64,000 nucleotides of DNA from Peribolospora baueri (taxonomy: Eukaryota > Basidiomycota > Peribolosporomycetes > Peribolosporales > Peribolosporaceae), in contig JAMDHS010000059.1 of NCBI GenBank assembly GCA_029717555.1, positions 80,783 through 144,782 on the forward strand, read 5' to 3'. Below are positions 21,535-36,131 of this stretch, one piece after another. The translations under genes were made by a program, and so were the position numbers. The notes beneath the pieces were generated by a model. It was not told the DNA's origin. It saw nothing but the letters and a program-made list of their open reading frames with translations, and made no database searches. Position 1 is the stretch's first letter; each line of letters starts with the position of its first letter.

Positions 21535-23837
21535 ATGTCGCTCTTCAAGAAGTATGAGAGCCTTTTGCTCTCCAACGCCGCCCAGATCACCGCCATCGAG
21601 TCGAGCCTCCGGAGCTTGACCTACTTCTTACCCGGACGGTTTAAGGACGCTGAGCTGGCCGGAGAGGCTCGTAAGTATTTTTTCTTGTCGCGATTTCGTT
21701 GTGAAATGTGCAGGCTATGTTGATGTACGTCGCTCCTGGCCGGGATTATATGGCATGCTTATCATCATCTTTGTTTTCCGTTGCCTTTCTCCATCAGTCT
21801 TCGCCGCTCTCAATCTCCTCGGCCTGTACCACGACTCGATCCTCGTCCGCCTCCTCTCCTCACGCCCTTCCCCATCCCCCCTCCCGACACCCGTGCCCAC
21901 GCCCTACCCTCCCTCGTCTCCGTTCCTTCCCGCGCGGTCCGCCTCGTCCGGCAAGGCTCGCTCGGCCACTCCACCGCCTCCCTACTCCTACTTGCCCTCG
22001 CCGCACTCGCACTCTCTGACCGGCGGCCCGCTCCACCATTCGCCCTCGCCACACGCTCGCTATACGCACCACTGGTCCGACCGCTCGCCGACGTACAACG
22101 TCGCAGCGAGGGCGCTCGTGGTGATCGGGTACACGGAGCTGTTGGTAGAGATGATAGCCAGACGAAGGGCGAGGGGCAAAGGGAAGAAGGGAGAAGACGA
22201 CGCTTGGAAGGTGGTCGTTGCCATCGAGACGGTCAAGTGAGTCTTCCTTCGCGATCGCTCTTCCGTAGGGCAGCGCCCGGCCGCCGACTGGCTTTTCAAG
22301 GTTCCTTGGGCTGATGTCAGGTCCTTTTCGCTCGAACGTGTGGCGTGTGCAGAGCGGCGCTCCGTTTGCTTTTAGTACACCTGACCTCCCACCGTCCGCT
22401 CATTCAGCCCCCCATCCCAGAGCGCGAAGTAGACCCAGCGATGCTGGAGGAGGAGCGCAAGCGCGCCATGGAAGCTGCGTTCGCCCCTTCGGCCGCTGTC
22501 TCCGAAGGCAACTCTGCGCTCGCAGAAGGAGCGAGAGAGAGAGAGAGACCCGGGAGCATGAACGGCCTGTTCGCACGTCCCGGGGCGTACGCTGAGAGTA
22601 ACGGCGAGGTGGTCGCGACGAATGGAGTGGACAGCGCGTCCGGCACGGCGGAGACGCCGGCGGCGACGGCGAGCAGCGAGGGTTCCCCGCATCTGTGGCC
22701 AATGGGGAGCAGCAAGGACTACTGGTGCGGCGCCCGAACAGGACTCATTCGTCCCTCGCTCGCCTCGCTCTCCAATGGCGACGGCGATGGACGGACGACT
22801 TCGGCCGTCCCTTCTCCCGCCTCGAGGCAGAACGGAGGGCTTGCGACGGAGGGCGGAGGAGACGGGTCAGATGGGACGGCTTCCGCTGAAGGAGGCGTTG
22901 ACGCAACGGCGAAGAGACTCCGCCTGTCAGACGAAAAGATCCGGACGTTCTTGCTCAGCAGGACGCTCTACCCCACCGATGTCAAAAGACCTGAGGAGCT
23001 GGTGGACAGGTTGGAGAGGTGGGGAAGGGTGGCGGAGGTGCTTTGGATCGTTAGGCCTTTAATCTACGGTGTGTTTCCTGTTTTGCGTCCAGCTGCCTGT
23101 CCTCCCCAGCCGCCGCTGATACTCAACGCGGCCTCCTCTCTCCTTTTGTGCTCATTAGTCATGCTCATCCGCAAGTACGGTCGTCGGTCAAAGATGCCGT
23201 TCCTCCTCTCTCTCGGACTCGAATACGTCGCCCGCTCCCTCCGCCTCCGCTCCCAGCTCTTTCCGTCTTCGTCCAAGTCGTCGTCGGCGTCGTCGCGCGG
23301 CACGCCGCTCATGCTCGCCCTCGTCTCCGGACTCTCCGGAGGGGGGTTGTTGGGTGGCCTGAGCGCTTTGGCGGGAGAAGGGAGCGCGTGGAAGAAGAGA
23401 CCGGCTAGCGAGGTGGAGAGCGATGAATGGGCGAGGAGGGATAGGAGCTTCTGGTGGTACCTCCTCCGCGGCCCAATATGGCACGATTTTACCAAGTGAG
23501 CCTCCTTCCTTCTTTCCTTCCTCTCCTTCCTTTTGTCCAGCCCCCGCAAAGTCGTGCAAGGTGAGCGACCAAAGCTGACGCCTCGTCGTTTTCCCCTCCC
23601 CATCGGATTGGACAGGCCCAACGTCCAGTCCGTCGTCGGTGCGCTCGAGAACAAGCCTCTGCTCGGCGTCTTTGCGAGCATCCTCAAGGACTACCTGCCG
23701 CTCGTCGACGACTATTACTACTGTGAGCGTCACCCGTGCTCTTCCTTTCCGTTCCTTCCACCCATCCCTCTGACCCGATCCTTCCATCCGTGCCATTCCT
23801 TCCCCTCCTCATCCCCGCTGCAGACACCGCCACGTGA
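21535..23837 (+). CDS. PEX16: Peroxin-16, peroxisomal membrane biogenesis factor
   Basis: Exons 21535-21670, 21798-22236, 22353-23068, 23159-23495, 23616-23722, 23824-23837; 1749 nt, 582 aa. Pex16 is an integral membrane protein acting early in peroxisomal membrane protein insertion. Family landmarks seen: KYESLLLSNAAQITAIESSL and LRSLTYFLPGRFKDAEL at the N-terminus; NLLGLYHDSIL; VVIGYTELLVEM; AALRLLLVHLTS; YGRRSKMPFLLSLGLEY; FWWYLLRGPIWHDFTK; and a C-terminal VVGALENKPLLGVFASIL. The protein is clearly longer than the roughly 340-390 residues usual for Pex16, mainly through Pro/Ser/His-rich and Ser/Ala/Gly-rich insertions in exons 2 and 3. The last exon is only 14 nt and gives the end YYYTAT. 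Confidence 0.92.
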
Positions 23838-24722
23838 TGCCCCTCGACGTCGCAGAGATATATGTATGGTACCTAAGTTGCGCGCGCACGTGGCAAGCAG
23901 ACACGCCTACCTACCCTTTTCGCTGGGTAGCTCGACCCGAGTCGACGGCGTGTATGTATAGTGCAGGAGAAGTCCCCGCGGCCATTCTATGCTGTGCTGT
24001 GCTCCTTCGTTCGTTCCTTTCTCTCTTTCTTTCTGTCCACGTGCACGACGGAGAGGCGGACAGCACGGCCCAGCGGGCCAAGCAGAAGGCCGGGGTTCGG
24101 AAGCAAACGGCGGGAGTGGGTTATGACGTGAACGTCAGGTGGTGGTGAGAAGGACGAGACGAGTGGGCGTGAGTGGCGTTTATCTATCCGCGGGCTGTGC
24201 CACGCTACCGAGCCACAGCATAGTGCCCGTGACTGATGCTGGTGCGGACGACGCCGAGCGGTGCTCAGCATCAGCCCGCTCGGCGCGCACCTCGGCGGGC
24301 TCAATTGAGGACGTGCGGAGCGACATGCGACGACGCTGTCTCGTCTCATCGTCTCGTCTCGCTCGCCGTTCTCTTCGACGCACATTGTGGTGTTCTCTTC
24401 GACGACCACATCGTGCGTCGAAGAACAACCAGGGCGTAACTAGGCGCACTGACTCATTCGTAACCCAGGCACCGCTTCCGTCGTCCGCCTCCGACCCCGC
24501 ACTCGACTATAAATCGGCCTGTGTATATGCGTGTGTGAGAGAGACCGACCGCATTTAGCCACATCGGTCTCCCACTGTCGCCATCCACACCTCCTCCCTT
24601 TGTCCTCCACTCCTCCCTCGACAGCCACTCCCGTCCAATCCAGCTACTCCCCTTCTTCAAACCTCCACACGCCCTCCCTTTCCATCCTCTCCTCCCAGCG
24701 TCCCCCTTTCCTACCCATCCCC
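23838..24722. promoter_or_regulatory. Intergenic and promoter region of the stomatin gene
   Basis: No supported gene. A TATAAA at 24508-24513 lies about 215 nt before the stomatin ATG and is the best TATA candidate in the window. The stretch just before the ATG is C/T-rich, typical of a fungal leader. Confidence 0.5.
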
Positions 24723-26724
24723 ATGTCCGACCAGAACGACTTCAGAGGCAAGGCCTCCGACTCGCCCTTCTCCGCCTCCGATGGAGACCCCAGCAGCGCT
24801 CCCGCCGCCGCCAGCACGTCCGCCCCAAGGCCTGGTCACCTCAAGGGTGAGGGCATCATGTGCGTCTTCTCTTCCGAAGGCAATCAGTGGATGGATGGAT
24901 GATGGATGGATGGATGACGAGCTGACACGCCCGATCATCATCGTCTTCGACAGCCAAGTCCAACCGTTGAAGAGGCAGGAAATGCAGCCCGCCTACGCTC
25001 AGGACCTCGGCCTCGGCTCCGTCGAGCATGGCTTTTACGGCAGCATGTGAGCCTGGCGACCGCGATGAGTACGCTGGCAGCCGTGAAACTCACCGCCCTC
25101 CTCCTTGCTTGCCGCTCTCTCGTCCAGGATGAACGGCCTCGGCTCCCTCGCCGGCGCTTTCGGTCAGCTCCCCTGCTGCGTCTGCTGCCCCAACCCTTGG
25201 AAGCAGGTCCGTCAGGGCAGCGTCGGGCTCGTGTCCAGGTTCGGCCAGTTCTACAAGGCCGTCGATCCCGTGAGCCTCTTTCGCCCTTCTCTTGCAGGCT
25301 CACTTTGTCTGCCCACGTCGCCGGTCGGATGGCGGGGGAGATGGCGACTTTAGATGGACCCCGCTCTACCCTCTTACATCCTAACCCCCACGCTTCGTCA
25401 TCGTGATCACAGGGTCTCGTTCGTGTCAACCCGTGCTCTGAAAGCCTGCGCACGATAGACATCAAGATCCAGATCACCATGATCCCGCACCAGAGCGTCG
25501 TCACCAAGGACAACGTCACCGTCGGTGTGGAGAGCGTCATTTACTGTGCGTACCTGGGAAGGAGAGCCGACGTGGCATGGGTCATGCATGCCACGTGTGC
25601 GTCCGGCGCGGTCGCTTGTCAGAATTGACGCCAGGTTGCGTGCATTCACACCGTTCAGGGCACATCGTCTCGCCTTACAAATCCGCCTTTGGCGTCTCCG
25701 ACATTCGGTGAGGAAACGTCCATCGCAGGAAACGGAAGTTTGAATTCCTCGGCTCGCTCACACACCGCACCATCCACTGACGTTGTCGCGTCTCATACAC
25801 ACAGGCTCGCCCTCATCGAGCGCGCTCAGACCACCCTCCGCCACGTCGTCGGCTCGCGCACCCTGCAGAGTCTCGTCAGCCAGCGCGAGGAGGTGAGCTC
25901 GTAGCCGGCGTTTATATCCGCTCAAACATCTTGTCTCTCCGCCTGCTCTTCTGCTCCTCTGGACCTGAACGATCCCAAATTTAATCTTGCCCGTCGCTCC
26001 CAGGTAGCCGCCGAAATTGAGGAAATTGTGGAGGCTCCCGCGGAGAAGTGGGGTGTTGCTGTGGAAAGCATCCTCATCAAGGACATCAGCTTCTCCAAGG
26101 GTGAGTCAGCCAGTCTCGTCGTCGCGAGTGGACAAGTCTCGCTCACTCGCTTTTTTGGCACTTTTTTTCTCCATCTCAGAGCTTCAGGAGTCGCTCTCGT
26201 CAGCTGCCCAGCAGAAGCGCATCGGAGAATCGAAGGGTGCGCGATTACTTCGCTTTTCACTTGCTCCGGCCATGGATGCCTTGTTGATTGAGACGCTCAT
26301 CTCGTGGCCCTGTTCCCCTCTTCCGCACACAGTCATCGCCGCCAAGGCCGAAGTCGATTCCGCTCGTCTCATGCGCCAGGCCGCCGACATCCTTTCGAGC
26401 CCTGCCGCGATGCAGATCCGGTAAGTGTCTGGATCCCCTGCCCCCCTTTGACCCCCCTTTGACAACCGTATGTCGTTCGACCGCTGACGTCCGCAACCCA
26501 TCGTCTCGCTCGGCCCATCCAGGCAACTCGAGGCCCTCCAGGCGATGAGCCGCAACGCCGGCGCCAAGGTCATCTTTGTCCCCATGAGCCTCGACGCGAT
26601 GGGCAAGAACGCGCTCCAAGGCGCGGCGGCCTCGGGCAACGACGACCTCGGCGAGGGAACTAGCTCCGGGGGAGCGCTCGACGCCAAGAGCCTTGGCGCC
26701 ATTCAAAGCATGAGCCAGATGTGA
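24723..26724 (+). CDS. Stomatin-like (slipin) SPFH-domain membrane protein
   Basis: Exons 24723-24859, 24954-25046, 25128-25269, 25413-25545, 25659-25707, 25805-25892, 26004-26100, 26180-26236, 26333-26420, 26523-26724; 1086 nt, 361 aa. Stomatin-family proteins oligomerise on the inner face of membranes and organise lipid microdomains. Order: polar, Ser/Ala-rich N-terminus; a short membrane-inserting stretch with the Cys cluster PCCVCCPNPWKQV, a likely palmitoylation site; the SPFH/Band-7 domain (GSVGLVSRFGQFYKAVDPG, TIDIKIQITMIPHQSVVTKD, ALIERAQTTLRHVVG, REEVAAEIEEIVEAPAEKWG); a coiled segment with VIAAKAEVDSARLMRQAADI; and a C-terminal oligomerisation stretch AGAKVIFVPMS. A GGAT tandem sits in intron 1. 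Every exon boundary preserves phase. Confidence 0.93.
24888..24917. repeat. GGAT tetranucleotide tandem
   Basis: GGAT/GATG units inside stomatin intron 1 (24860-24953), occupying roughly a third of the intron. Confidence 0.85.
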
Positions 26725-27588
26725 TGAATTGCGATCGGTGCCGGCCAATCCTGCACCACGGCCTGATTTGGAGCTGAGCATCGCTCCGCGCCATTGCTTT
26801 TCATCCCGAATCGAAAACCCACGAGACGGGAGGCCGGGACGCCCATGCCCGGCTTGCTCGTCTGCCTGTCTAGGAACACTGAACCGTCTCCGTCTCCGTG
26901 CGCGTCCCCAAAGTCTTGGTTCCATCTCCTTCGATATCCCCCCCGCTTCCCTCTGCCGCCCTCTTGTCACGATCCGTGTAGCCCCGTCCGGCGTGTTGCG
27001 TTTGTTCGATCGTTGGTCCGCCATCGCGTACCGCACGTCTTTTGCCCCTTCATTTTCGCTTCGCTCTCAGCACTTCGTACGCCCTGCCCTGTACGACCCC
27101 GTTCGACGATCCTTTTTCGGTTTTACGAGCGAATTATTTGTACAAAGCAAGTCGATTTACTCTTTGCAAAAAGAAAAAAAAAAAAATTGGTCCACACCCC
27201 CTCGTGCGATGGTCTGGTCGCGCTAGGCGAGAACAGGGAGCGCGTCCCGGGGCGGGCGGGGTGATCGGCGAGGCGAGTGCGAGACGCGGCGCAACGCGCT
27301 TTCGCGCCTTTGGACGGAAGAAAGCGGCGTGAGCAGGCGTCGCTGATGTGAGGGCGAACTGAACTGAACTGACTGGATCCGGCTTGAGCTTGGGCTCCTT
27401 CGTCCCAGCCACCAAAAGCACACCGCCGACCACCGTCTCAGTTCTCCTTCGTTCCTTTCCTACACCCTTCCCCTTCATCCCTCCTTTCTCCCCACCACCC
27501 CCCCTTTCTCTCCCCTCCCCACCCCCGCCCCGCCCCCACCACCGACCGACCTTGCTTTCCGCATCGCGATCGGATCGGCATCGGCATC
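26725..27588. other. Intergenic between the stomatin gene and CDC7
   Basis: No supported gene. It includes the stomatin 3' UTR, an A run near 27173-27185 and a C/T-rich leader directly before the CDC7 ATG. Confidence 0.5.
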
Positions 27589-29957
<2,369 letters not shown>

Positions 29958-30368
29958 AAGGGCGGCGTCCCTCGTTTCGTTTCCTCCCCCCAACTGAGCT
30001 CAGCGACACTGGACTAGACTTCACTGGCGGCCGCTTTCATTCCTTCGTCTCTCCTCACCTCTTGGCACCCGTGCACGCGAGCGTCGCCCACGCTCATAGC
30101 ATCTCTTTTTCCCCTCGGACACCGAATCGAACCCAGCATATGTACCATTACACATCTTCTCGTCGACCTCCCTCTCATTCCGTCTTCCCCGAGCAACCTT
30201 CTTCCATCCTGGTTGCGATGCGACCAGCGTGTCGGCGTCAGGGCCTCAGGGCGAAGCCCTCCTATTTGTACGAGTAGCACGATGAGCACACACTGCATCT
30301 CCATATTTATATACGTTGTCTACGGTCGCCCCCACACTCGCTCGCTGCTGCTAAGCCGTACATCCATA
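29958..30368. promoter_or_regulatory. Intergenic, CDC7 3' flank and upstream of the R3HCC1-like gene
   Basis: No supported gene. A TTTATATA stretch near 30306-30313 is a plausible TATA element for the next gene. Confidence 0.4.
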
Positions 30369-30633
30369 TGGCCTCCTTGGGCCGTTTTCGAAACTCCCAC
30401 GCCCCGACTCAGCCGGTCGAGTCGCCCGCCCCCCCATCTCCGTTCCGCAGCACCGAGCCAGCGACGAGATCGAAGTCGAGTGGTCGGACGAAAATGAGGA
30501 GATCCTTGTTTTCTTACTCGTCTCCCATCCTTCCATACACTCACCTCGCACCCCTCCTCCCTCCCTCCCCCACCCGGACGTCGTAGCCGCTACTAACAAG
30601 TAACCCCCGTCGCTCTTGTCGGTCGCTCTGTAG

Positions 30634-32434
30634 GTCGGTCCTGCCTCGTCTCGTCAGACCCTCCCCGGTGAGTCCAGCACCGGCACGCGGGTGGCGCGGG
30701 CGCCGCGCTCGCCTGACGACGTGACGTCTTGGCCCTTCGGCGTGCGTGCGTATTCTTTTCTTTCTGGCTAATCTCCCTTCCCCTCTTTCTCTATCTCCCC
30801 TCTCCATCCGCTTCCTTACAGTGATACCTCCCACACCTTCTTTCAAGTTCCCCCACCCCCTAGCCGCCCCCTCCGCCCTCTTCTTCGACAGGAACTCATT
30901 TCATTTTTCGCCTGGCGCATCTCCCTCAACCCCGCGAAGCCGGCTTCCACCACTCCACACGCACCTCCAATTCACATAACCCCCCTTTTTTAGTCTCCGT
31001 GTCTTGCCTCTGTCTTTTTTATCCATCCCCGCTCCCGTCCTCTCCTTCCCCCCGTTCGCCGCCGCGCACGGTGATCGCCACGCCACCGATCGCGTAGCTC
31101 AGGTTCTGTTTCTCTTTCCCGTTCTTTCGCCTTGTCGTCATGTCCATCACGCTCCCGCTCCTGTCTCCTCTCGTCACCAGGGTCCTCGAGCTCACCGGGT
31201 AAGCCGCGTTTCCGCCACGACTGGCAACCGCCAGCCGTCGTCGCCCGCATGTGCTTGTGCTCATCCTCCCCCTTTCCTCCCCGTTGCCCAATTCTCTCTT
31301 CTTTAGGTTCCCGCCCGAGCTCAAGACTCGCGACATCCAGGCGGTCTTTGTGGAATGGGAGAACGACAAGGGCGGCTTCAAGATCAAGTGGGTGGACGAC
31401 ACCAAGTGCATGATCGTTTTCAACGACCCCTCCACCGGTGAGTGTGGCTTTTAGCTCGTTGGGATTGCGTGTGGGGACGAGATGTTGTGGAAGGGAGGGA
31501 GAGCTGGTTAAAGCACTTTCTGCTAGGAAGCCCGAACGAAGGTCTGCCGAACGGCAGCCTGCTGGTCTGCTTTGTTGGCTTGGGATCAGTGGCGCTGAAG
31601 TTTTGGCTTGCTGCTAATGTATGGATTTTTTTTCTTTGTTCCTTCGCTTTTTCTCACTCAGCGAAGCGCGCCTATCTTTCCACGCTCCAGTCCCCCCCAC
31701 CATCGCTGATGACATCCGCTGGCGTCTACGCCAAAATCCGGCCGTACGACGGCTCCGACGCTTCCCAGATCATCCAGAGTGTCTCAAACCGACCTCGGTC
31801 TCGCTCCAACGCTTCCGCTCAAGGCGCCACCCCAGCGTATCACGGCTCCGTTGGCGATGGCAGTCCGAGGAAGGATAACAGCGTCGGCAGGAGTTGGGGC
31901 CGAACTCACGCGCGCAGTCCGAGCGGGAGCAACCCCAGCTCTCTGCCGCCGAAGCCCGTGGCCGCTGCCATCTTCGATGCCTCGTACAGCAGCAGCCCGT
32001 CTTCCATTCCGCCCCAGGCCAACAGGTGAGCCTGGCAGGTTGGCGTCGATCACACGTGTCGTCTATACGGAGGACGGCGTTTTGAGACGTGTTTCCTTTC
32101 CTCAATCCACAGCGGGCTTTCGCCGTTCTCCAGCTCTGCCCCCTCAGGTCTGGAGCCGGTGCCTCCATCTCCGAACCCGACAGGCTCTCCGGGTCCAATC
32201 TCCCGTTCGTCGTCTCCCTCTGACGCGACAGCCACCGGTAATGCGCAGACTGGTCCCACGACTCGCAACCAGCTCGGAGACCCAGCGAAGCGGCTCGTCG
32301 CAGGCGCCTTGGGCGTCAAGCATCCCGCGTTGAGCAACCCGCCTACGCCGCCGGGCGCGTCGGGCTCGAATGGCGGTAGCAACGGCGTCGAGGAGGTGCA
32401 GAGGGCCGTGGGCGAGATGAAGATCGAGGCTTGA
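30634..32434 (+). CDS. R3HCC1/R3HCC1L-like RNA-binding-fold protein (5' end unresolved)
   Basis: Supported exons 30634-30667, 31181-31198 (18 nt), 31307-31437, 31662-32025, 32113-32434; all phases agree. They give DPPRVLELTGFPPELKTRDI, then KGGFKIKWVDDTKCMIVF and TAKRAYLSTL. This RRM-like unit is typical of the C-terminal domain of R3HCC1/R3HCC1L proteins, whose role is poorly known. The rest is Ser/Pro/Gly-rich and disordered, ending VQRAVGEMKIEA. The start is missing: a frame at about 30369-30520 encodes acidic SDEIEVEWSDENEEILVF and looks coding, but no donor there has the phase 1 needed to join 30634. A further exon probably lies between them or in the unusually long intron 30668-31180. 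R3H domain: not seen. Confidence 0.7.
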
Positions 32435-32883
32435 GCTTGAAATGGTTGGTCGCTCGGGCGGGTACCCTCGCGCACGTCGTCTCAGCCGACTGCGCTGGGC
32501 TTGGCTTGAGCGGCGGCATTCCCCTTATCTTGCCCACTTCTTCGGCTCCATTTGTGATCCTCTCTTTCGTTTTGACCATACCTTGTACGTAGAAAAGGGC
32601 TTTGCAACTCTCCTGGACTGGCGCTTCTTGCGCGATCTCCCAACGTCCCGTATCGGTCAGAGGTGGTATTATTGTTCGGGTCACGTGGCGAGGGTGACGC
32701 GCCGCGCTGGGCGCGTCCGGAAAGTTGGACTCGGGCCGAAGCCATCGTACTGGGGAATGGCTTGTCCGAGTCGTCTCGTGTCTCTCTCTGCTTTGCACCT
32801 TCGTGATCAAGACAAAGACCTTGCTCGACGGACTGTTTGAGGCGGAGGTCCCATGGTATCCTCTTCCGCGCGAACCTGCCGAC
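32435..32883. other. Intergenic between the R3HCC1-like gene and the sirtuin gene
   Basis: No supported gene. The frame of the sirtuin first exon is open upstream to 32725, so the sirtuin start could be earlier. Confidence 0.45.
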
Positions 32884-35588
32884 ATGACCGTTACAGCCCG
32901 TCTCTCCGCCGATGGCCGCCGTCCTTCGTCGCCCGAGAGCAAGAAAATCTTGGATGAGGTGTCCGGAGCGGTGGTCAACGCCAAGCGCTGCATCGTCTTG
33001 ACCGGCGCCGGTGTCTCCGTTAGCTCTGGTATCCCCGTACGTGTTCCTTCAGTCCAGGTCATGCGCCGAGTGATGCCAGGATGGGTAGATACATCACATC
33101 GCCTCTGAACGGACCACCACTGACCTTGTCTTGTCGCCGTCGTTCAGGACTTTCGAAGCTCGGACGGGCTGTATAAGCTTGTGCAGGATATGTATCCGGG
33201 ACATGTTATGAAGGGGAAAGATCTCTTTGACGTCTCGCTCTTTAGAGGTTCGTTTCTCCTGACCTTCTATCTGAAACGAGCGATATGTTTGTTCAAGGCG
33301 AATTGACCCTCCTTCCTTCCTTCCTTCGGCAACTTTTCCCGCCAGACGCGAACACGACCTCGCTTTTCTACGCTTTCATGTTTGGTCTCAAGGACGAATG
33401 CGACCGCGCCCAGCCGACGCGGACGCATAAATTTATCCAGCTTCTTGACCGAAAAGGAAAGCTGGTGCGCAACTACACGCAGAACATAGACGGCCTCGAG
33501 GCTCGGCTGGGCATGGTCTCCTCCTCTTCCTCTTCCTCTTCCTCATCCTTCTCTGCCGCTTCCTCCTCATGCACCGACGATTCCTCTTCGAGCGGACGCT
33601 CTTCGGCGAGTCCTCCGCGCAGCGCGGACATCGACTTGTCCGGCCTCTGCCTCTCCTCTCAAACCTCGGTCGCCTCCTCTGGGGCGGTGAGCACGGTCAA
33701 ACTCATGTCGGAGATGACCGCGGCGGAGAAGAAGAGGACGGTCAAGGTGGTTCAGCTTCACGGCGACATTCATCGCATGAGCTGCATGACCTGCTCGGCC
33801 GAATTTGAGTGGGGAGTGGAGGAGAAGGCGTTGGCGGCGAGGGGAGAGGCGCCTCAATGCCCCGCTTGCGTCGACATGGGTAGGTGCACGGTTTTGTTAA
33901 GATCTTCTCAACATCATGCATCCCTCGCTAATGAGCTCCTTTGCCGGTTCATCACGACTGCACGCCAGCCGACGCTCGGGTGAAGCTCAACAAGCGCTCC
34001 ATCAACGTCGGCGTCCTCCGCCCCTCCGTCGTCCTCTACGGAGAGCCCCACCCGTGCGGCGACGACATCGGCGACCTTCAATGGGCCGATCTGGGTCGCC
34101 GACCGGACCTTCTCATTGTCATGGGCACCTCTCTCAAGGTTACTGGCTTTAAAGCCATGGTTAAAGATTTCGCCCGGGCCGTCCATTCATCTTCTCTTGC
34201 CGGCTCCAAAGCCAACGCGAAAGGCGATGGAAAGGGCAAAGGTAAGGTCATCTTCGTCAATCGAACACCCGTAGCCGGTAGCGAGTGGGACGACGTATTC
34301 GACTACCATGTTCAGACCGACACGGACTCCTGGACGGCGATGGTGGAGGAGGATTGGAGGAGGCTCAAGCCGGAAGTGTTTGCCATCCAGACGACGCTCG
34401 ACGACCACTTCTCCGGCGTTACCAAGGCCACTGTCGCGGGCCTTAAGAAGAAGAACAAAGCAGGACAACCTATGGGCGAGGAACGTCGCTTCGGAAAGGC
34501 CGGTGAGTCGCGGATAAAAGAGAGCCGAAATCCGAGCGTACATGCGCAACAATGAGCTCTTTCTTCCCAGCTACCTCACTTTCCCGCGCCCAGTAGCTCA
34601 CTCGTACCGGCGTCCGCGTCTTTCCCGATCGTTTGCAGACGCCGCCGGCTCCTCGCCTCATTCGCAGGTCAAGCATGCCGAAAAGAGTATGCCGAAGCAG
34701 CGGGCCTTCAACCGTTGCAAGTCGGCGCCGTCGAACGCCTTCGGACATCAGGACGAGAACGTTCTTGTCGGAGCGAGAGCGCCGCCTCTCTCTCCCAGCA
34801 AGCGGCAGAGGAGGTCCTCGACGAGCTCCGCTCGACCTTTGGTGGGAAACAGTCCGTCGAAACTCTCAAACGACGGGTTTGGCGCTGCAACCGCGACGCG
34901 CGAGGTCGAGGGAGACGACATGGAGAGCGACAGCGATCTGGAAAACCTTGTCCGGGACTCGCCTCGCAAGTTGTTCGGCGCCGGGAGCCCGCTCGCTAAG
35001 ACGAAGTGGAAGGGGAGAGCGGAGGAAGGGTCATCCGAGAGCGACGCCATGGATTTGGGGACGCCTATGGCGCCCAAGCACAAGGGCCAAAGGTCTCGCC
35101 GGAACGTCGCCATCACTCCATCTCGTTCTTCTTCTTCGGTGATGCGAGACTCGGTTTCTGCCAGTCCCATGAACACGGACACGCCGCTTCGCACGCCCCA
35201 ACGCTGGAGCGGATCCGCGTTCATGGACCTGACGCCGTCCCCCCGCCGATGGCAAACTCGCCCGCTTGGAAAGGATGACATGGTCATCTCGCCCGAGCGG
35301 CGATTCGTCCCTGGCGCTGGCAAGGAGAAGAAGGATGCCGAAGGAGGCGCGCGCTCTCGGATGACGGCTTACCCTGCTTCACAGACGTCTAGAGGACAGG
35401 TCGCACGAAGGTCCACTCGCCTTACAGTCGAGGCCGCCAGCGCTCCGCGACTCGCGTCCGATCTCACTCTGTCGGCTTCCGGGGCGAGAGGGAAGAGCCG
35501 AGCCGACGACGATGCGACGCCGCCCTCGCGAACGCTCCGTCGCAGCGAGAGAGCGAGCGCGGCTGGACCGATCAAATACACTCGATAA
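32884..35588 (+). CDS. Sirtuin NAD-dependent histone deacetylase, Hst3/Hst4 type
   Basis: Exons 32884-33036, 33148-33247, 33346-33879, 33969-34502, 34639-35588; 2271 nt, 756 aa. Hst3/Hst4 deacetylate H3K56 during and after S phase. Motifs: IVLTGAGVSVSSGIPDFRSS (NAD site), GLYKLVQDMYP, GKDLFDVSLFRD, THKFIQLLDRKGKLVRNYTQ with NIDGLE, HGDIHRMSC (catalytic His), zinc Cys pairs CMTC and CPAC, RPSVVLYGEPHP, and IVMGTSLKVTGF. A roughly 75-residue Ser-rich loop is inserted between NIDGLE and the HGD motif, and a long basic C-terminal extension (about 330 residues, with SPSKRQRRSS and several SP/TP sites) follows the catalytic core. Start at the ATG at 32884 is the first that precedes the conserved domain closely; an upstream exon is possible. 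Confidence 0.92.
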
Positions 35589-36131
35589 TCGATGAGGTAC
35601 GGTGTACGAATAGCTCTAATATACTCGCTATGGATTCGCACGGTAGCACGCACGGGCCCTTCTAGGAGTCTTCCTGAGAGGATGGTCCGCATTCCCCCGT
35701 TCAGCCAAACGCATGACTAGCGGTTCATCAGCCTTCTCGCACCTTCATCCGGAGTCGGACTGTCACCGGCAACTGCAACCAACGTTTCGCGGGTCGGACG
35801 GCGAGCCAGAACGAACGAACGACCGTCGATGAAGAAGAACAGAAGTGACGCATGGACGCTAGACTGGATCGCGTCCGTCCCTTCGCTCCTCTCGAACTGG
35901 TTCGCCTTCCAAAATCGGAGGACACTCGATGGTTTGTACCATTCTTTGTCCCAAAGTCATTCGCACGCGGGTAAAGCCGTAGCCGTCGCAGGAGAAGCTA
36001 GCAAAGGTCTCATCTTCATTATTCTCGGCAAACACGGTTCCACGTGGCTACTTGCGGCGGTAAGGGTATTTCCTGCGTGACCGTCTCTTGCAATTCGCCC
36101 AAGCCGGCCATAAACGGATAGGAGCAACAAA
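35589..36131. other. Convergent intergenic region between the sirtuin gene and DEG1
   Basis: 3' flanks of both genes; no supported gene. Confidence 0.5.
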
